Assembly (NCBI RefSeq): GCF_902859625.1
Contig: NZ_CADIJX010000001.1
Span: forward strand, 806,001-870,000
Direction of reading: 5' to 3'
Length of the DNA stretch: 64,000 nt
From: Achromobacter pestifer
GTDB lineage: Bacteria; Pseudomonadota; Gammaproteobacteria; Burkholderiales; Burkholderiaceae_B
Both the position numbers and the translations under genes were made by a program. Under the pieces are notes generated by a model. The model made no database searches. It had not been told where the DNA came from and saw only the letters and a list, made by a program, of their open reading frames with translations. This document shows positions 47,996 to 56,795 of the stretch, in pieces; positions within the stretch are counted from its first letter, which is position 1, and each line of letters starts with the position of its first letter.

Positions 47996-48062
47996 CACGT
48001 TTTCCCTAAATTCCATATACATCTTCATAAAACAGATTGACAGGCAACGACCGGCCTAATTA

Positions 48063-48073
48063 GTGTATTACAC
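48063..48073. promoter_or_regulatory. Palindrome near probable promoter of the C45/ABC operon
   Basis: GTGTATTACAC is a perfect 11-base palindrome. TTGACA at 48037-48042 is a good -35 element for the rightward operon, and a poor -10 (TAGTGT) 18 bases on overlaps this palindrome. A bound regulator here would block the promoter. Function inferred. Confidence 0.5.
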
Positions 48074-48100
48074 AGCGACAAAATACAAAAGGACGGATAG

Positions 48101-49264
48101 ATGGCGATCACCCCCTTTCCCTGCGTCACGTTGACGGGCGGCCCCGAAAGCCGCGGCCGCCAGTACGGGCAGGCGCTTAGACCCCGTATCCGCCAGAGCG
48201 TGGCGCTGTATGGCGGGGCCCTGGACGGATTCGGCATGAGCGCTGCGCAGAAATCGGCACTGATCACCGACTATGCACGCCGCATCGGCGACTTCGACGA
48301 CCGCTATGTCGAGGAAATGCACGGCATCGCGGCGGGCGCGGACGTTCCGTTTGAAGACATCGTGATGATCAACGCCCGTACCGAAGTCATGGCGCTGGCG
48401 CGAGCCCAAAGCAGCACCGCGGCGCCCGACGACGAGGCCGACGACGGCTGCACCGGCGCGATCCTGCTGCCCGAGCGCAGCGCGTCCGGCAACCTGATCC
48501 ATGCGCAGAACTGGGACTGGCGTGCTGAATGCGCCGACACCGGCGTGGTGCTGCGCGTGCGCCAGGAGCACGGCCCCGACTATCTGACTTTCGTGGAAGC
48601 GGGCGGATTGGCGCGCAGTGGCTTGAACGCGGCGGGCGTCTCCATCACCGCCAATTACCTGGAATGCGAACGCGACTACCGGACGCTGGGCGTGCCGCTG
48701 GGCCTGATCCGCCGCAAGGTGCTGGAGCAAGAGCATTTCGCGCTGGCCGCCAAAGTCGTGGCGACCACGCCCAAGTCCTGTTCGAACAACATCATGATCG
48801 CGTCGGCCGCCGGCTTCGGCATCGATTTCGAATGTGCGCCGGACGAGGCGTTTCCCCTGTACCCGGACGACGGCCTGATCGTGCACGCGAACCACTGGGT
48901 GGGCGCCATCGCGCTGACCAAGCTGCGCGATACCGGCATTCCACACGTGCCGGAAAGCTTCTACCGGGATTGGCGCGTGCGCCGGTTGCTGCAAGCGCAA
49001 GGCCGTCTGCTGGACCGTGAAGGCGTCAAGGCTGCGCTATTCGACGATTTCCTGGCGCCCTACTCCGTATGCCGTCCCGCGCGCCATGGGGACGGCGGCA
49101 ACCTGACCGCCACGGTGGCGATGATCGTCATGGAACCGGCGCTGGGCCTCATGGAGATTGCGCCCATGCCCGCGGGCAACCGGCGCTTCACCACATATCG
49201 GCTGGACGGCGACGAACCGCAGGACGCCGTCGACGTGCGCGAATCCGAACTCGCGGCAGGCTGA
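48101..49264 (+). CDS. C45-family Ntn-hydrolase (acyl-CoA:6-aminopenicillanate acyltransferase-like)
   Basis: 387 residues. The family is made as a proenzyme that cuts itself before a cysteine; the likely new N-terminus is Cys117 in DDGCTGAIL, followed by LIHAQNWDW as in related enzymes. Other landmarks: RGRQYGQALR at the start and GGLARSGLNAAGVSIT in the core. Members hydrolyse or transfer acyl groups on amide bonds, e.g. in penicillin side-chain exchange, but most bacterial ones have unknown substrates. No signal peptide is seen, so it acts in the cytoplasm, after import by the ABC transporter encoded immediately downstream (gap of four bases). Confidence 0.88.
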   Translation: MAITPFPCVTLTGGPESRGRQYGQALRPRIRQSVALYGGALDGFGMSAAQKSALITDYARRIGDFDDRYVEEMHGIAAGADVPFEDIVMINARTEVMALARAQSSTAAPDDEADDGCTGAILLPERSASGNLIHAQNWDWRAECADTGVVLRVRQEHGPDYLTFVEAGGLARSGLNAAGVSITANYLECERDYRTLGVPLGLIRRKVLEQEHFALAAKVVATTPKSCSNNIMIASAAGFGIDFECAPDEAFPLYPDDGLIVHANHWVGAIALTKLRDTGIPHVPESFYRDWRVRRLLQAQGRLLDREGVKAALFDDFLAPYSVCRPARHGDGGNLTATVAMIVMEPALGLMEIAPMPAGNRRFTTYRLDGDEPQDAVDVRESELAAG

Positions 49265-49268
49265 CGCC

Positions 49269-50213
49269 ATGCTCAGGTTCGTCGCCTCGCGGATCGGCAT
49301 GGCGTTGCCCACGCTGCTGATCGTCGCGCTTGCCGTGTTCATCCTGGTGCGGCTGATCCCGGGCGATCCGGCCGCGCTGATGCTGGGTGATTCCGCGGAC
49401 GCGGCCAGTCTGGCCGCGCTACGCGAGCAATTGGGACTGAACGCCAGTCTGCCCACGCAGTTCGCCATCTGGGCCGGGCACGTGCTGCAAGGCGACCTGG
49501 GCGAATCCATCGCCAACCACCAACCGGTGATGTCCCTGATCCTGGACCGTTTCACGGTCAGCGCACAGATCGTGCTGCCCGCCGTGGTGCTGGCCACCCT
49601 GGTCGCGGTGCCCGCCGGCATGTTCGCCGCCTGGCGCCAAGGCCGCGTGGCCGACCTGGCGCTGGTGGCCGGCGCGACGCTGCTGCTGTCCCTGCCCGCG
49701 TTCTGGATGGGCTTGTTGCTGTTGTTGTTCTTCGCCCTGAAACTGGGCTGGTTCCCCGTCGTGGGCTTTGTGGCTTTCAGTGAAGATCCCGGCCGCGCGC
49801 TGCTGTATCTGGTGCTGCCGGTGGCGACGCTGCTGCTGCACGAAATCGGGGTGATCCTTCGCATGACGCGCGCCTCCACCCTGGAAGTGCTGCATCTGGA
49901 CTACATCACCCACGCCCGCGCCAAGGGCTTGCCGGAAAGCAAGGTGATGTGGCGCCACGCCTTCAAGAATTCGTTTGGCCCCACCTGGACATTGTTGGGC
50001 CTGATCCTGGGCAACCTGCTGGCGGGCATCGCCGTCATCGAAACGGTGTTCACCATCCCCGGGCTGGGGCGCCTGCTGGTGGACGCGATCTTCGCCCGCG
50101 ACTATCCCGTCATCCAGGGCTGCCTGCTTTTCATCGCCACCGTCTATGTGCTGGTGAATCTGGTGGTGGACCTGCTTTATCCGATCTTCGATCCCCGGGT
50201 GGCTGCGAAATGA
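49269..50213 (+). CDS. Peptide/nickel-type ABC transporter permease (DppB-like)
   Basis: 314 residues with six membrane segments. N-terminal FVASRIGMALPTLLIVALAVFILVRLIPGDPA (in parts: RIGMALPTLLIV, VRLIPGDPA) is the DppB signature, and the coupling loop lies at DYITHARAKGLPESKVMWRHA. ATG 49269 is chosen although the frame is open further upstream inside the hydrolase gene. Its stop overlaps the next permease start (ATGA). It forms half of the import channel. Confidence 0.93.
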   Translation: MLRFVASRIGMALPTLLIVALAVFILVRLIPGDPAALMLGDSADAASLAALREQLGLNASLPTQFAIWAGHVLQGDLGESIANHQPVMSLILDRFTVSAQIVLPAVVLATLVAVPAGMFAAWRQGRVADLALVAGATLLLSLPAFWMGLLLLLFFALKLGWFPVVGFVAFSEDPGRALLYLVLPVATLLLHEIGVILRMTRASTLEVLHLDYITHARAKGLPESKVMWRHAFKNSFGPTWTLLGLILGNLLAGIAVIETVFTIPGLGRLLVDAIFARDYPVIQGCLLFIATVYVLVNLVVDLLYPIFDPRVAAK

Positions 50214-51028
50214 ACCGTCGTTCCCTCACCGCCGTCGTGGGCGGCACCCTGGTCGCGGTCGTGGTCATCACCGCCTTGGTGGCCTTGTTCTGGACGCCCT
50301 ACGACCCTTTGAAACTGAACTTCAAGGCCCGTCTGGCCGGCCCCAGCCTTGCCCACCTGATGGGCACGGACGAACTGGGCCGCGATGTGTTCAGCCGGCT
50401 GATGCGCGGCACCACCGCCAGCCTGCGCGTCAGCCTGATGACAGTGCTGCTGGCCACCGGCGCGGGCGTGTTGATCGGCGCCGTCAGCGGCTATCTGCGT
50501 GGCTGGCCCGACCGGGTGCTGATGGCCCTGAATGATGCCTTGCTGGCCTTTCCCGGCCTGCTTCTGGCGCTGGGCCTGCTGGCCGTGTTCGGCGCCAGCG
50601 AAACCGGCATCATCCTGGCGCTGGCCCTGGCCTACATGTCGTCGGTCGTGCGCGTGGTGCGAGGCACCGTGATGAGCCTGCGCGAACGCGAATTCGTCCG
50701 CGCCTCCCGGGTGATGGGCAATTCCGAGTTCTATACGCTGATGCGCCATCTGCTGCCGAACTGCCTGGCGCCGGTCATCGTCATGGCGACGTCCATGTGC
50801 GGCTGGATCATCCTGGCTGAAAGCTCGCTCAGCTTCCTGGGGCTGGGGGTCGCGCCGCCTGCCCCGACCTGGGGCAACATGCTGGCCGGCAGCCGCAGCT
50901 ACATCGGCCAGGCAGCCTGGCTGGCCATCTTCCCAGGACTGGCGATTTCGCTGTCGCTGCTGGGCATCAACCTGCTGGGCGATGCCTTGCGCGACCGGCT
51001 CGACCCCCGCATGCGGAGGCGCGCATGA
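50210..51028 (+). CDS. Peptide/nickel-type ABC transporter permease (DppC-like)
   Basis: 272 residues. DppC landmarks: HLMGTDELGRDVFSRLMRGTTASL, then FVRASRVMGNSEFYTLMRHLLPN as the coupling loop and ESSLSFLGLGVAPPAPTWG near the end. It overlaps both neighbours by four bases, so the operon is translated as a coupled set. It completes the channel with the DppB-like protein. Confidence 0.93.
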   Translation: MNRRSLTAVVGGTLVAVVVITALVALFWTPYDPLKLNFKARLAGPSLAHLMGTDELGRDVFSRLMRGTTASLRVSLMTVLLATGAGVLIGAVSGYLRGWPDRVLMALNDALLAFPGLLLALGLLAVFGASETGIILALALAYMSSVVRVVRGTVMSLREREFVRASRVMGNSEFYTLMRHLLPNCLAPVIVMATSMCGWIILAESSLSFLGLGVAPPAPTWGNMLAGSRSYIGQAAWLAIFPGLAISLSLLGINLLGDALRDRLDPRMRRRA

Positions 51029-52692
51029 CTTCCTCCGTTCTGCTCGATATCGACAAACTGACGCTCTCCGCGGGCCACGGGCACCCCGTCGTGTCGCAGG
51101 CCAGCTTGCAGATTGCGCGCGGCGAGATCGTCGGCGTGGTGGGTGAATCCGGTTCCGGCAAGACCATGCTGGGCCGCGCCATCATGCGCCTGACGCCGCA
51201 GGCCATCGACCGCACGGGCGGCGACATCCTGGTGGATGGCGTTTCCGTCTACGGATTGCGCCCCGCCCAGTTGCGCGCCCTGCGCGGCCCGAAAGTGGCC
51301 ATGGTGTTCCAAGAGCCCATGACGTCACTGACGCCGTCCTTGACCGTCGGCCAGCAACTGGCCGAGGGGCTGGAGCAACATGCGCCCGGCGAACGCGCCA
51401 CGCACCGCGACCGCATCGAGGCCATGTTGCGCCGCGTGGGCATGCCCAACGTGACCCGCGTGCTGGACGCCTATCCGCATGAGTTTTCGGGCGGCATGCG
51501 CCAGCGCATCATGATCGCCTCGGCCATGCTGCTGCGCCCCGCCTTGCTGATCGCCGACGAACCCACCACCGCGCTGGATGCCGTCATCCAGCGTGAAGTG
51601 ATGGAAATGCTGGTGGAACTGACCCAGGAAAACAGCACCGCGGTACTGCTGATCAGCCACGATCTGCCGATGGTGGCGCGCTACGCGCAGCGCATGGTGG
51701 TCATGCGCCGTGGCGACATCGTGGAAACCGGCGCGACCACTCAGCTATTGGCCGCCCCCGCCCATGACTATACGCGCCAGCTGCTGGCGACCTTGCCGCA
51801 ACGCCGCCCGCCGCGCCCCCTTGCCACCCAGGCGCCGATTTTGTCGGCGCGTGGCCTGACGGTGGAGTATGGCGCGCGCCAAGGCTGGTTTGCCAAGCAG
51901 GCCGGCCATCGGGTGCTGCACGGCATCGATCTGGACATCCACCCCGGTGAAGTCGTGGCCGTGGTGGGCGAATCGGGTTCCGGCAAGACCACGCTGGGCT
52001 CCGTGCTGACCGGGCTGGTCGCGCCCACCGATGGCGTGCTGCGCTACAAGGGCCAGCCCCTGGCCACGCGCGGCGCCGTCTTCAACGACTACCGCTACAA
52101 CTGCCAGATGGTGTTCCAAGACCCGTATTCGTCGCTGGATCCGCGCATGACCGTATCGGCCCTGGTGGCCGAGGCGCTGCGCCTGGCGCCTGGCCTGACA
52201 CCCGCGCAAAAGAACGAGCGCGTCGCCACCACCTTGCAGGACGTGGGCCTGGGCGGCGATTTTGGCCTGCGCTATCCGCATGAATTGTCTGGCGGGCAAC
52301 GCCAGCGCGTGGCCATTGCCCGCGCACTGGTACGCCGGCCATCCTTGCTGATCGCCGACGAAGCCGTCTCGGCGCTGGACGTCACCGTCCGCGCCCAGGT
52401 GCTGGACCTGCTGGCCGACCTGCAACAGCGCTATGGATTTTCTTGCCTGTTCATCAGCCACGACCTGGGCGTGGTGGAGCAGATCGCCGACCGCGTCATC
52501 GTGATGCAGGCCGGCCGGATCGTCGAGGAAGGCGTGCGCGACGCCATTTTCGACCGTCCCCAAGAACCCTATACCCGCCAGTTGCTGGGCGCCATCCCCA
52601 TGCTGGAAGCAACTGCCACCGGCGGCGTGCGCCTGAAATGGCGCAACGACGCCCAGGCCGACCAGGCGCTGGCCGCCGAATCCTTTTCCTAA
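51025..52692 (+). CDS. Fused double ATP-binding protein of the peptide-type ABC transporter (DppD-DppF)
   Basis: 555 residues with two full ATPase domains. First: Walker A GESGSGKT near residue 39, signature FSGGMRQR, Walker B LLIADEPTTALD. Second: Walker A GESGSGKT near 314, signature LSGGQRQR, Walker B LLIADEAVSALD. DppD and DppF are usually two proteins; single-chain forms such as GsiA/YliA-type exist. Each half carries the C-terminal extension reaching DYTRQLLA / PYTRQLLG. The Ala-Val in ADEAVSALD replaces the more usual Pro-Thr and is common in second halves. Confidence 0.94.
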   Translation: MTSSVLLDIDKLTLSAGHGHPVVSQASLQIARGEIVGVVGESGSGKTMLGRAIMRLTPQAIDRTGGDILVDGVSVYGLRPAQLRALRGPKVAMVFQEPMTSLTPSLTVGQQLAEGLEQHAPGERATHRDRIEAMLRRVGMPNVTRVLDAYPHEFSGGMRQRIMIASAMLLRPALLIADEPTTALDAVIQREVMEMLVELTQENSTAVLLISHDLPMVARYAQRMVVMRRGDIVETGATTQLLAAPAHDYTRQLLATLPQRRPPRPLATQAPILSARGLTVEYGARQGWFAKQAGHRVLHGIDLDIHPGEVVAVVGESGSGKTTLGSVLTGLVAPTDGVLRYKGQPLATRGAVFNDYRYNCQMVFQDPYSSLDPRMTVSALVAEALRLAPGLTPAQKNERVATTLQDVGLGGDFGLRYPHELSGGQRQRVAIARALVRRPSLLIADEAVSALDVTVRAQVLDLLADLQQRYGFSCLFISHDLGVVEQIADRVIVMQAGRIVEEGVRDAIFDRPQEPYTRQLLGAIPMLEATATGGVRLKWRNDAQADQALAAESFS

Positions 52693-52705
52693 GAGAGCCC
52701 CATCC

Positions 52706-53557
52706 ATGTCCACGACTCCCCCGCGCCAGGGCCACGGCGTCAAGCTCAGCTTCTACGACTTCGGCGCCACGCCATTCTTCGCCAGCCAGTTCGACCAGCG
52801 CTTCAGCTATTGCCTGTATGTGCCGCCAGACTATGACGAGGCGGCCGCCAAGGCATACGACCTGGCCGTCATCGTGCACGGCACCGGCCGCACGGCCACG
52901 CAATACCGGGACCGCTTCGCCGACTTCGCTCAACGCAATGACTGCATCGTGCTGGCCCCCTTGTTCCCGGTCGGCATCATCGAACCGGGCGATCTGGCCA
53001 ACTACAAGCGCATCCAGTTCCACGACATCCGCTACGACCACGTGCTGCTGTCCATGGTGGACGAAGTCATCGCCAAGTACCGCATCAACGGCAAGCGCTT
53101 CCTGCTGTACGGGTTCTCGGGCGGCGGCCAGTTCTGCCAGCGTTTCTTCATGCTGCACCCGGAACGCCTGCAAGCGGTATCCATTGGCGCGCCCGGCGTG
53201 GTGACGCTGCTGAACCAGGACTACGACTGGTGGGTCGGCGTGCGCGACGTGCCCGCCCGCTTCGGCAAGGCCATCGATATCGACGCCATGCGTCAGGTCG
53301 CGGTGCAGACCTTGGTGGGCACGGAAGACACCGCCACCTGGGAAATCACCATCCCGCGTGACAGCAAACTCTGGATGCCCGGCGCCGAATTGCAGGGCGA
53401 CAACCGCATCCAGCGAATCGAGGCGCTGGCCCAGAGCTTCGAGGCCCATGGCATCAAGGTGCGCCGCGACACCGTGGCGGGGGTCGCCCACGAACCGTTC
53501 AAGGTCATCGAACCCGTGGAGGCCTTCTTCGAGGATTATCTGAAGTCCAAGCGCTAA
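52706..53557 (+). CDS. Alpha/beta hydrolase (esterase, PHB-depolymerase-like)
   Basis: 283 residues. Nucleophile Ser138 in YGFSGGGQF, His in AGVAHEPFK near the end; AVIVHGTGRTATQYRDRF forms the oxyanion loop side. No signal peptide, so cytoplasmic. It resembles the poly(3-hydroxybutyrate)-depolymerase-like esterase group, but no polymer link is evident. It sits between the ATPase and the binding-protein genes, 13 bases after the former, so it probably acts on the imported compound, splitting an ester or similar bond. Confidence 0.85.
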   Translation: MSTTPPRQGHGVKLSFYDFGATPFFASQFDQRFSYCLYVPPDYDEAAAKAYDLAVIVHGTGRTATQYRDRFADFAQRNDCIVLAPLFPVGIIEPGDLANYKRIQFHDIRYDHVLLSMVDEVIAKYRINGKRFLLYGFSGGGQFCQRFFMLHPERLQAVSIGAPGVVTLLNQDYDWWVGVRDVPARFGKAIDIDAMRQVAVQTLVGTEDTATWEITIPRDSKLWMPGAELQGDNRIQRIEALAQSFEAHGIKVRRDTVAGVAHEPFKVIEPVEAFFEDYLKSKR

Positions 53558-53580
53558 GCCATTAAAAACAAGGGGAAAAC

Positions 53581-55134
53581 ATGAAACTCAAAGCCGTCTT
53601 TCAAGCCCTGCTGTTAAGCGGCATGCTGTCTGCCACAGCCCACGCCGCCGGCGACGCGCAAATGCTGCGCGTGGCGCTGCACGCTGACATTGCCAGCATC
53701 AATCCGGGGGTCAACCGTGACGCCAACGCCGACATGGTGCTGGCCCACGTCGTGGAAGGTCTGGTTGCCTATGGCGAAGACCTGAAGATCAAACCCGTGT
53801 TGGCGGAAAGCTGGCAGGTCAGCGACGACGGCAAGGTGTACGAGTTCAAGCTGCGGCCCAAGGTGCATTTCCATAACGGCGCGCTGCTGACCGCCGACAA
53901 CGTGGTCTGGAACTTCAAGCGCTACCTGGACCCGAAGACCAACTTCCAGTGCGTCAACCGCTACAACGGCAAGATCGGCCCGGCCTTGCAGGACGTGCAG
54001 GCGGTTGACGCGCACACCGTGCGCTTCACGTTCGCCGCGCCCGCGCCCAATTTCCCCATGACCATGGCCACGATTCAGTGCACCCCCTGGATCCTGCACC
54101 CGGATTCCGTCAAGGCGGACGGCAGTTTCGCGGCGCCCATCGGCACTGGCCCCTATGCCTTTGGCAGCATGATGCAGGGCCGCCAACTGGATTTGAAACG
54201 CTTTGCGGATTACGACGCCCTGCCCGGCGCCCGCGATGGCTACGCGGGCAACAAGACGGCCACCATCCCCGTGCTGCGGTTCATGACGGTGCCGGATGCC
54301 AGCACTCGCAGCAACGGGCTGCTGTCCGGCGACCTGGACGTGGTTGACGGCATCGAGCCCGCCACCATGGAGACACTGCGCAAGCAAGGTATCCCCGTCC
54401 AGGTTCAACAGACGCCTGGCTGGCTGGTGATGCAGGTGCAGACCACCGCGCCGGCGCTGCAAGACGTGCGGATGCGCCAGGCCATCGCCCAGGCGCTCAG
54501 CCTGCCGGATTTGGCCGAAGCGTCGGGCGAAGGCCTGTACACCGCCAATCCGTCGGTGCTGGTGCCGCAAAGCCCCTATTACGACGAACGCAGCAAGACC
54601 TGGCCGACCTACGACCCTGCCGCCGCCCGCACCTTGCTGGCGCAGGCCGGCTACAAGGGGCAGCCGATCACGCTGCTGGTGGCCAACCGCCAAGAGCGCG
54701 TCCAGGCCGCCACGATCGTGCAAGCCATGTTGGCGGCATCCGGCATCAATGTGGAACTGAAGGTACGCGATTGGGCCTCGCAGCTGGACTTGTACGGGCG
54801 CGGCCAGTACGAACTGGCGATCTTCGGCTATTCCGCGCGCCTGGATCCGCTCTTGATGTACGAATCGCTGATTGGCGACAAGAAGGTCGAACCCACCCGC
54901 CAATGGGACGACCCCAAGGCCTCCGCCCTGCTCAAGCAAGTCGCAGTGGAACCCGATCTGGCCAAGCGCCGCGATCTCTTCAATCAGCTGCACGAACTGA
55001 TGGCGCGCGACATCCCCATCATCGGCCTGTTCAACCTGCCCGTCGTGACCGCGCTGCGGCCGGTCGTGCAAGGCTACCAAGGCTGGCCGGCCGGCACGCA
55101 CCGCTTCTGGGGCGTGACCAAGACCCAACCCTGA
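53581..55134 (+). CDS. Periplasmic binding protein of the peptide-type ABC transporter (DppA/family 5)
   Basis: 517 residues; signal peptide MKLKAVFQALLLSGMLSATAHAA; strong AAGGGG-like ribosome binding site (AAGGGG, six bases upstream). Family-5 pattern: VVEGLVAYGEDLKIKPVLAESW, LRPKVHFHNGALLTADNVVWNFKRYLD (in parts), IGTGPYAF, DWASQLDLYGRGQYELAIFGYSA. It delivers peptides or peptide-like compounds to the DppBC-type channel. The ligand cannot be read from sequence; the hydrolases in the operon suggest an amide- and ester-containing molecule. Confidence 0.93.
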   Translation: MKLKAVFQALLLSGMLSATAHAAGDAQMLRVALHADIASINPGVNRDANADMVLAHVVEGLVAYGEDLKIKPVLAESWQVSDDGKVYEFKLRPKVHFHNGALLTADNVVWNFKRYLDPKTNFQCVNRYNGKIGPALQDVQAVDAHTVRFTFAAPAPNFPMTMATIQCTPWILHPDSVKADGSFAAPIGTGPYAFGSMMQGRQLDLKRFADYDALPGARDGYAGNKTATIPVLRFMTVPDASTRSNGLLSGDLDVVDGIEPATMETLRKQGIPVQVQQTPGWLVMQVQTTAPALQDVRMRQAIAQALSLPDLAEASGEGLYTANPSVLVPQSPYYDERSKTWPTYDPAAARTLLAQAGYKGQPITLLVANRQERVQAATIVQAMLAASGINVELKVRDWASQLDLYGRGQYELAIFGYSARLDPLLMYESLIGDKKVEPTRQWDDPKASALLKQVAVEPDLAKRRDLFNQLHELMARDIPIIGLFNLPVVTALRPVVQGYQGWPAGTHRFWGVTKTQP

Positions 55135-55160
55135 CCTCCGACACGGCATTGCATCCCACC

Positions 55161-56597
55161 ATGTCCTATTCTGATTCCGACTACCTCCAGTCCGACGCCA
55201 CGGCGCTTGCCGCTGCCATCCGTGACGGCCAGCTCAGCCCGGCCGAAGCGGTGGCCCACGCCTTTGCCGCCATCGACCGCGTCAACCCGCAACTGAACGC
55301 CGTCATCCTGACGCTGCGAGACCAGGCCGACGAACAGCTGCGCCACTTGCCCGCCGACGCCCCGCTGCGCGGGGTGCCGGTGCTGCTGAAGGACGACTGC
55401 CCCACTTACGCCGGCGTGCCGATGTCCTACGGCTGCCGTGCCGCCCGTGGCCATGTGTCCACGCAAGACCACGAAATCGTGCGCCGCTACAAGGCGGCCG
55501 GCATGGTGATCGTGGGCGTGACGAATCTGCCGGAATTCTCCGGCAACATCGCCACGTCGCCCACGCTGCACGGCCCCACGCTGAACCCGTGGGACGCCAA
55601 TCGAACCATCGGCGGGTCATCCGGAGGCGCGGCCGCCGCCGTGGCCGCCCGCATGGTGCCGGTGGCCTACGGCAACGACGGCGCAGGATCAATCCGCATC
55701 CCGGCGTCTTGCGGCGGCCTGTTTGGCCTGCGGGCCTCGCGCGGGCGCACGCCTTGCGGGCCCGTATCCAGTGAAAACTGGGGCGGGCTGGTCAGCCACC
55801 ATGCCTTGACGCGCTCGGTTCGGGATTCGGCCTTGCTGCTGGACTTGACCGACTCCCCCGAACCCGGCGCGCTCTATGCCGCGCCTGCCAAATCGGGTCC
55901 GTATGTCCAGGCGGCGTCCCGCCAGCCCCGGGCATTGCGCATCGGCGTCATCAGCCAGCCCGGCATGGGCTTGCGCCTGGACGATGACGTGGCCGCCGCC
56001 TTGGACAGCGCGGCGGCGCTCTGCCGCCAACTGGGGCATCGCGCCGAGCCCATCGCCTTCAACTTCGACGAAACCGCCCTGGCAGATGCCTACGTGCGCA
56101 TCATCGCCGCCTATACGGCGCTGGAAGTGGACGCCCTGGCCGCCGACACCGGTCGCCCGCCCGATGCCGACGGCTTTGAACCCGTCAACCTGGGCCTGGC
56201 GGAGTTTGGCCGCAGCCTGTCCGCCCCGGCCCTGCTGGCCGCGCGCAACACGGCCAACAGTGTTGCCCGCAGCCTGGGCCGGCTGTTCGCGGATGTCGAC
56301 GTCATCCTGACGCCCGTCATGCCCACACAGCCGCCGCCGATGACGGCGCTGGACGTGCGCGGACCAGACTGGCGCGCCTTCGCGGACGAATTCATGCGCG
56401 GCACCGTGTTCACCCGGCCGGCCAATGCCGCCGGCATCCCCGCAATGAGCGTGCCGCTGTTCCAGACTGCAACCGGCCTGCCCATCGGCATCCAGTTCAT
56501 GGCGCCTTATGGCGACGAAACCACCCTGTTTGAACTGGCAGGCCAACTGGAGCGCGCCCGCCCCTGGGCAGACCGCCTGCCCCCAGTGCACGCCTGA
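55161..56597 (+). CDS. Amidase-signature family amidase
   Basis: 478 residues from ATG 55161. The Ser-Ser-Lys catalytic triad is visible: Lys76 in LLKDD, the cis-Ser153 in IGGSSGGAAAAV and nucleophile Ser177 in DGAGSIRIPAS. The enzyme hydrolyses carboxamides; family members have very varied substrates. It is the last gene of the operon with importer, C45 hydrolase and esterase, 26 bases after the binding-protein gene. No tRNA-amidation partners (GatB, GatC) are near, so it is not expected to be GatA. Confidence 0.92.
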   Translation: MSYSDSDYLQSDATALAAAIRDGQLSPAEAVAHAFAAIDRVNPQLNAVILTLRDQADEQLRHLPADAPLRGVPVLLKDDCPTYAGVPMSYGCRAARGHVSTQDHEIVRRYKAAGMVIVGVTNLPEFSGNIATSPTLHGPTLNPWDANRTIGGSSGGAAAAVAARMVPVAYGNDGAGSIRIPASCGGLFGLRASRGRTPCGPVSSENWGGLVSHHALTRSVRDSALLLDLTDSPEPGALYAAPAKSGPYVQAASRQPRALRIGVISQPGMGLRLDDDVAAALDSAAALCRQLGHRAEPIAFNFDETALADAYVRIIAAYTALEVDALAADTGRPPDADGFEPVNLGLAEFGRSLSAPALLAARNTANSVARSLGRLFADVDVILTPVMPTQPPPMTALDVRGPDWRAFADEFMRGTVFTRPANAAGIPAMSVPLFQTATGLPIGIQFMAPYGDETTLFELAGQLERARPWADRLPPVHA

Positions 56598-56795
56598 GCA
56601 GCCCTGCTTCATACGCAACCGCTTTACCAGCCCGCCGCCGACATGCGCGGCGCCGTCAAACAATTGCGCCGCGAGGACCAGGCGGGGTTGGCGGACGCCT
56701 TCGAGCGTCACTGCAAGTGGTAGCCGCACCGTTGGTCCAGCGAATCCCCTACGACTGGCGGGCCTACCCGGCGCGGACGGGATCACCTCGTCATA
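56598..56795. other. Intergenic interval, possible short coding remnant
   Basis: 198 bases without a recognised gene. From 56643 to 56723 an ATG-led frame of 26 codons ends in a charged helix-like stretch (LRREDQAGLADAFERHCKW) that looks protein-like and stays open upstream; it may be the decayed tail of a lost gene or chance in GC-rich DNA. No hairpin of note was seen. Confidence 0.35.

Noticed and set aside
53614..55149. Long minus-strand open frame over the binding-protein gene
   Set aside because: The plus strand encodes a complete periplasmic binding protein with signal peptide and ribosome binding site.
55161..56597. Assignment as GatA of tRNA amidation
   Set aside because: No GatB or GatC genes adjoin it and it belongs to a transporter operon; only the shared amidase signature supports GatA.
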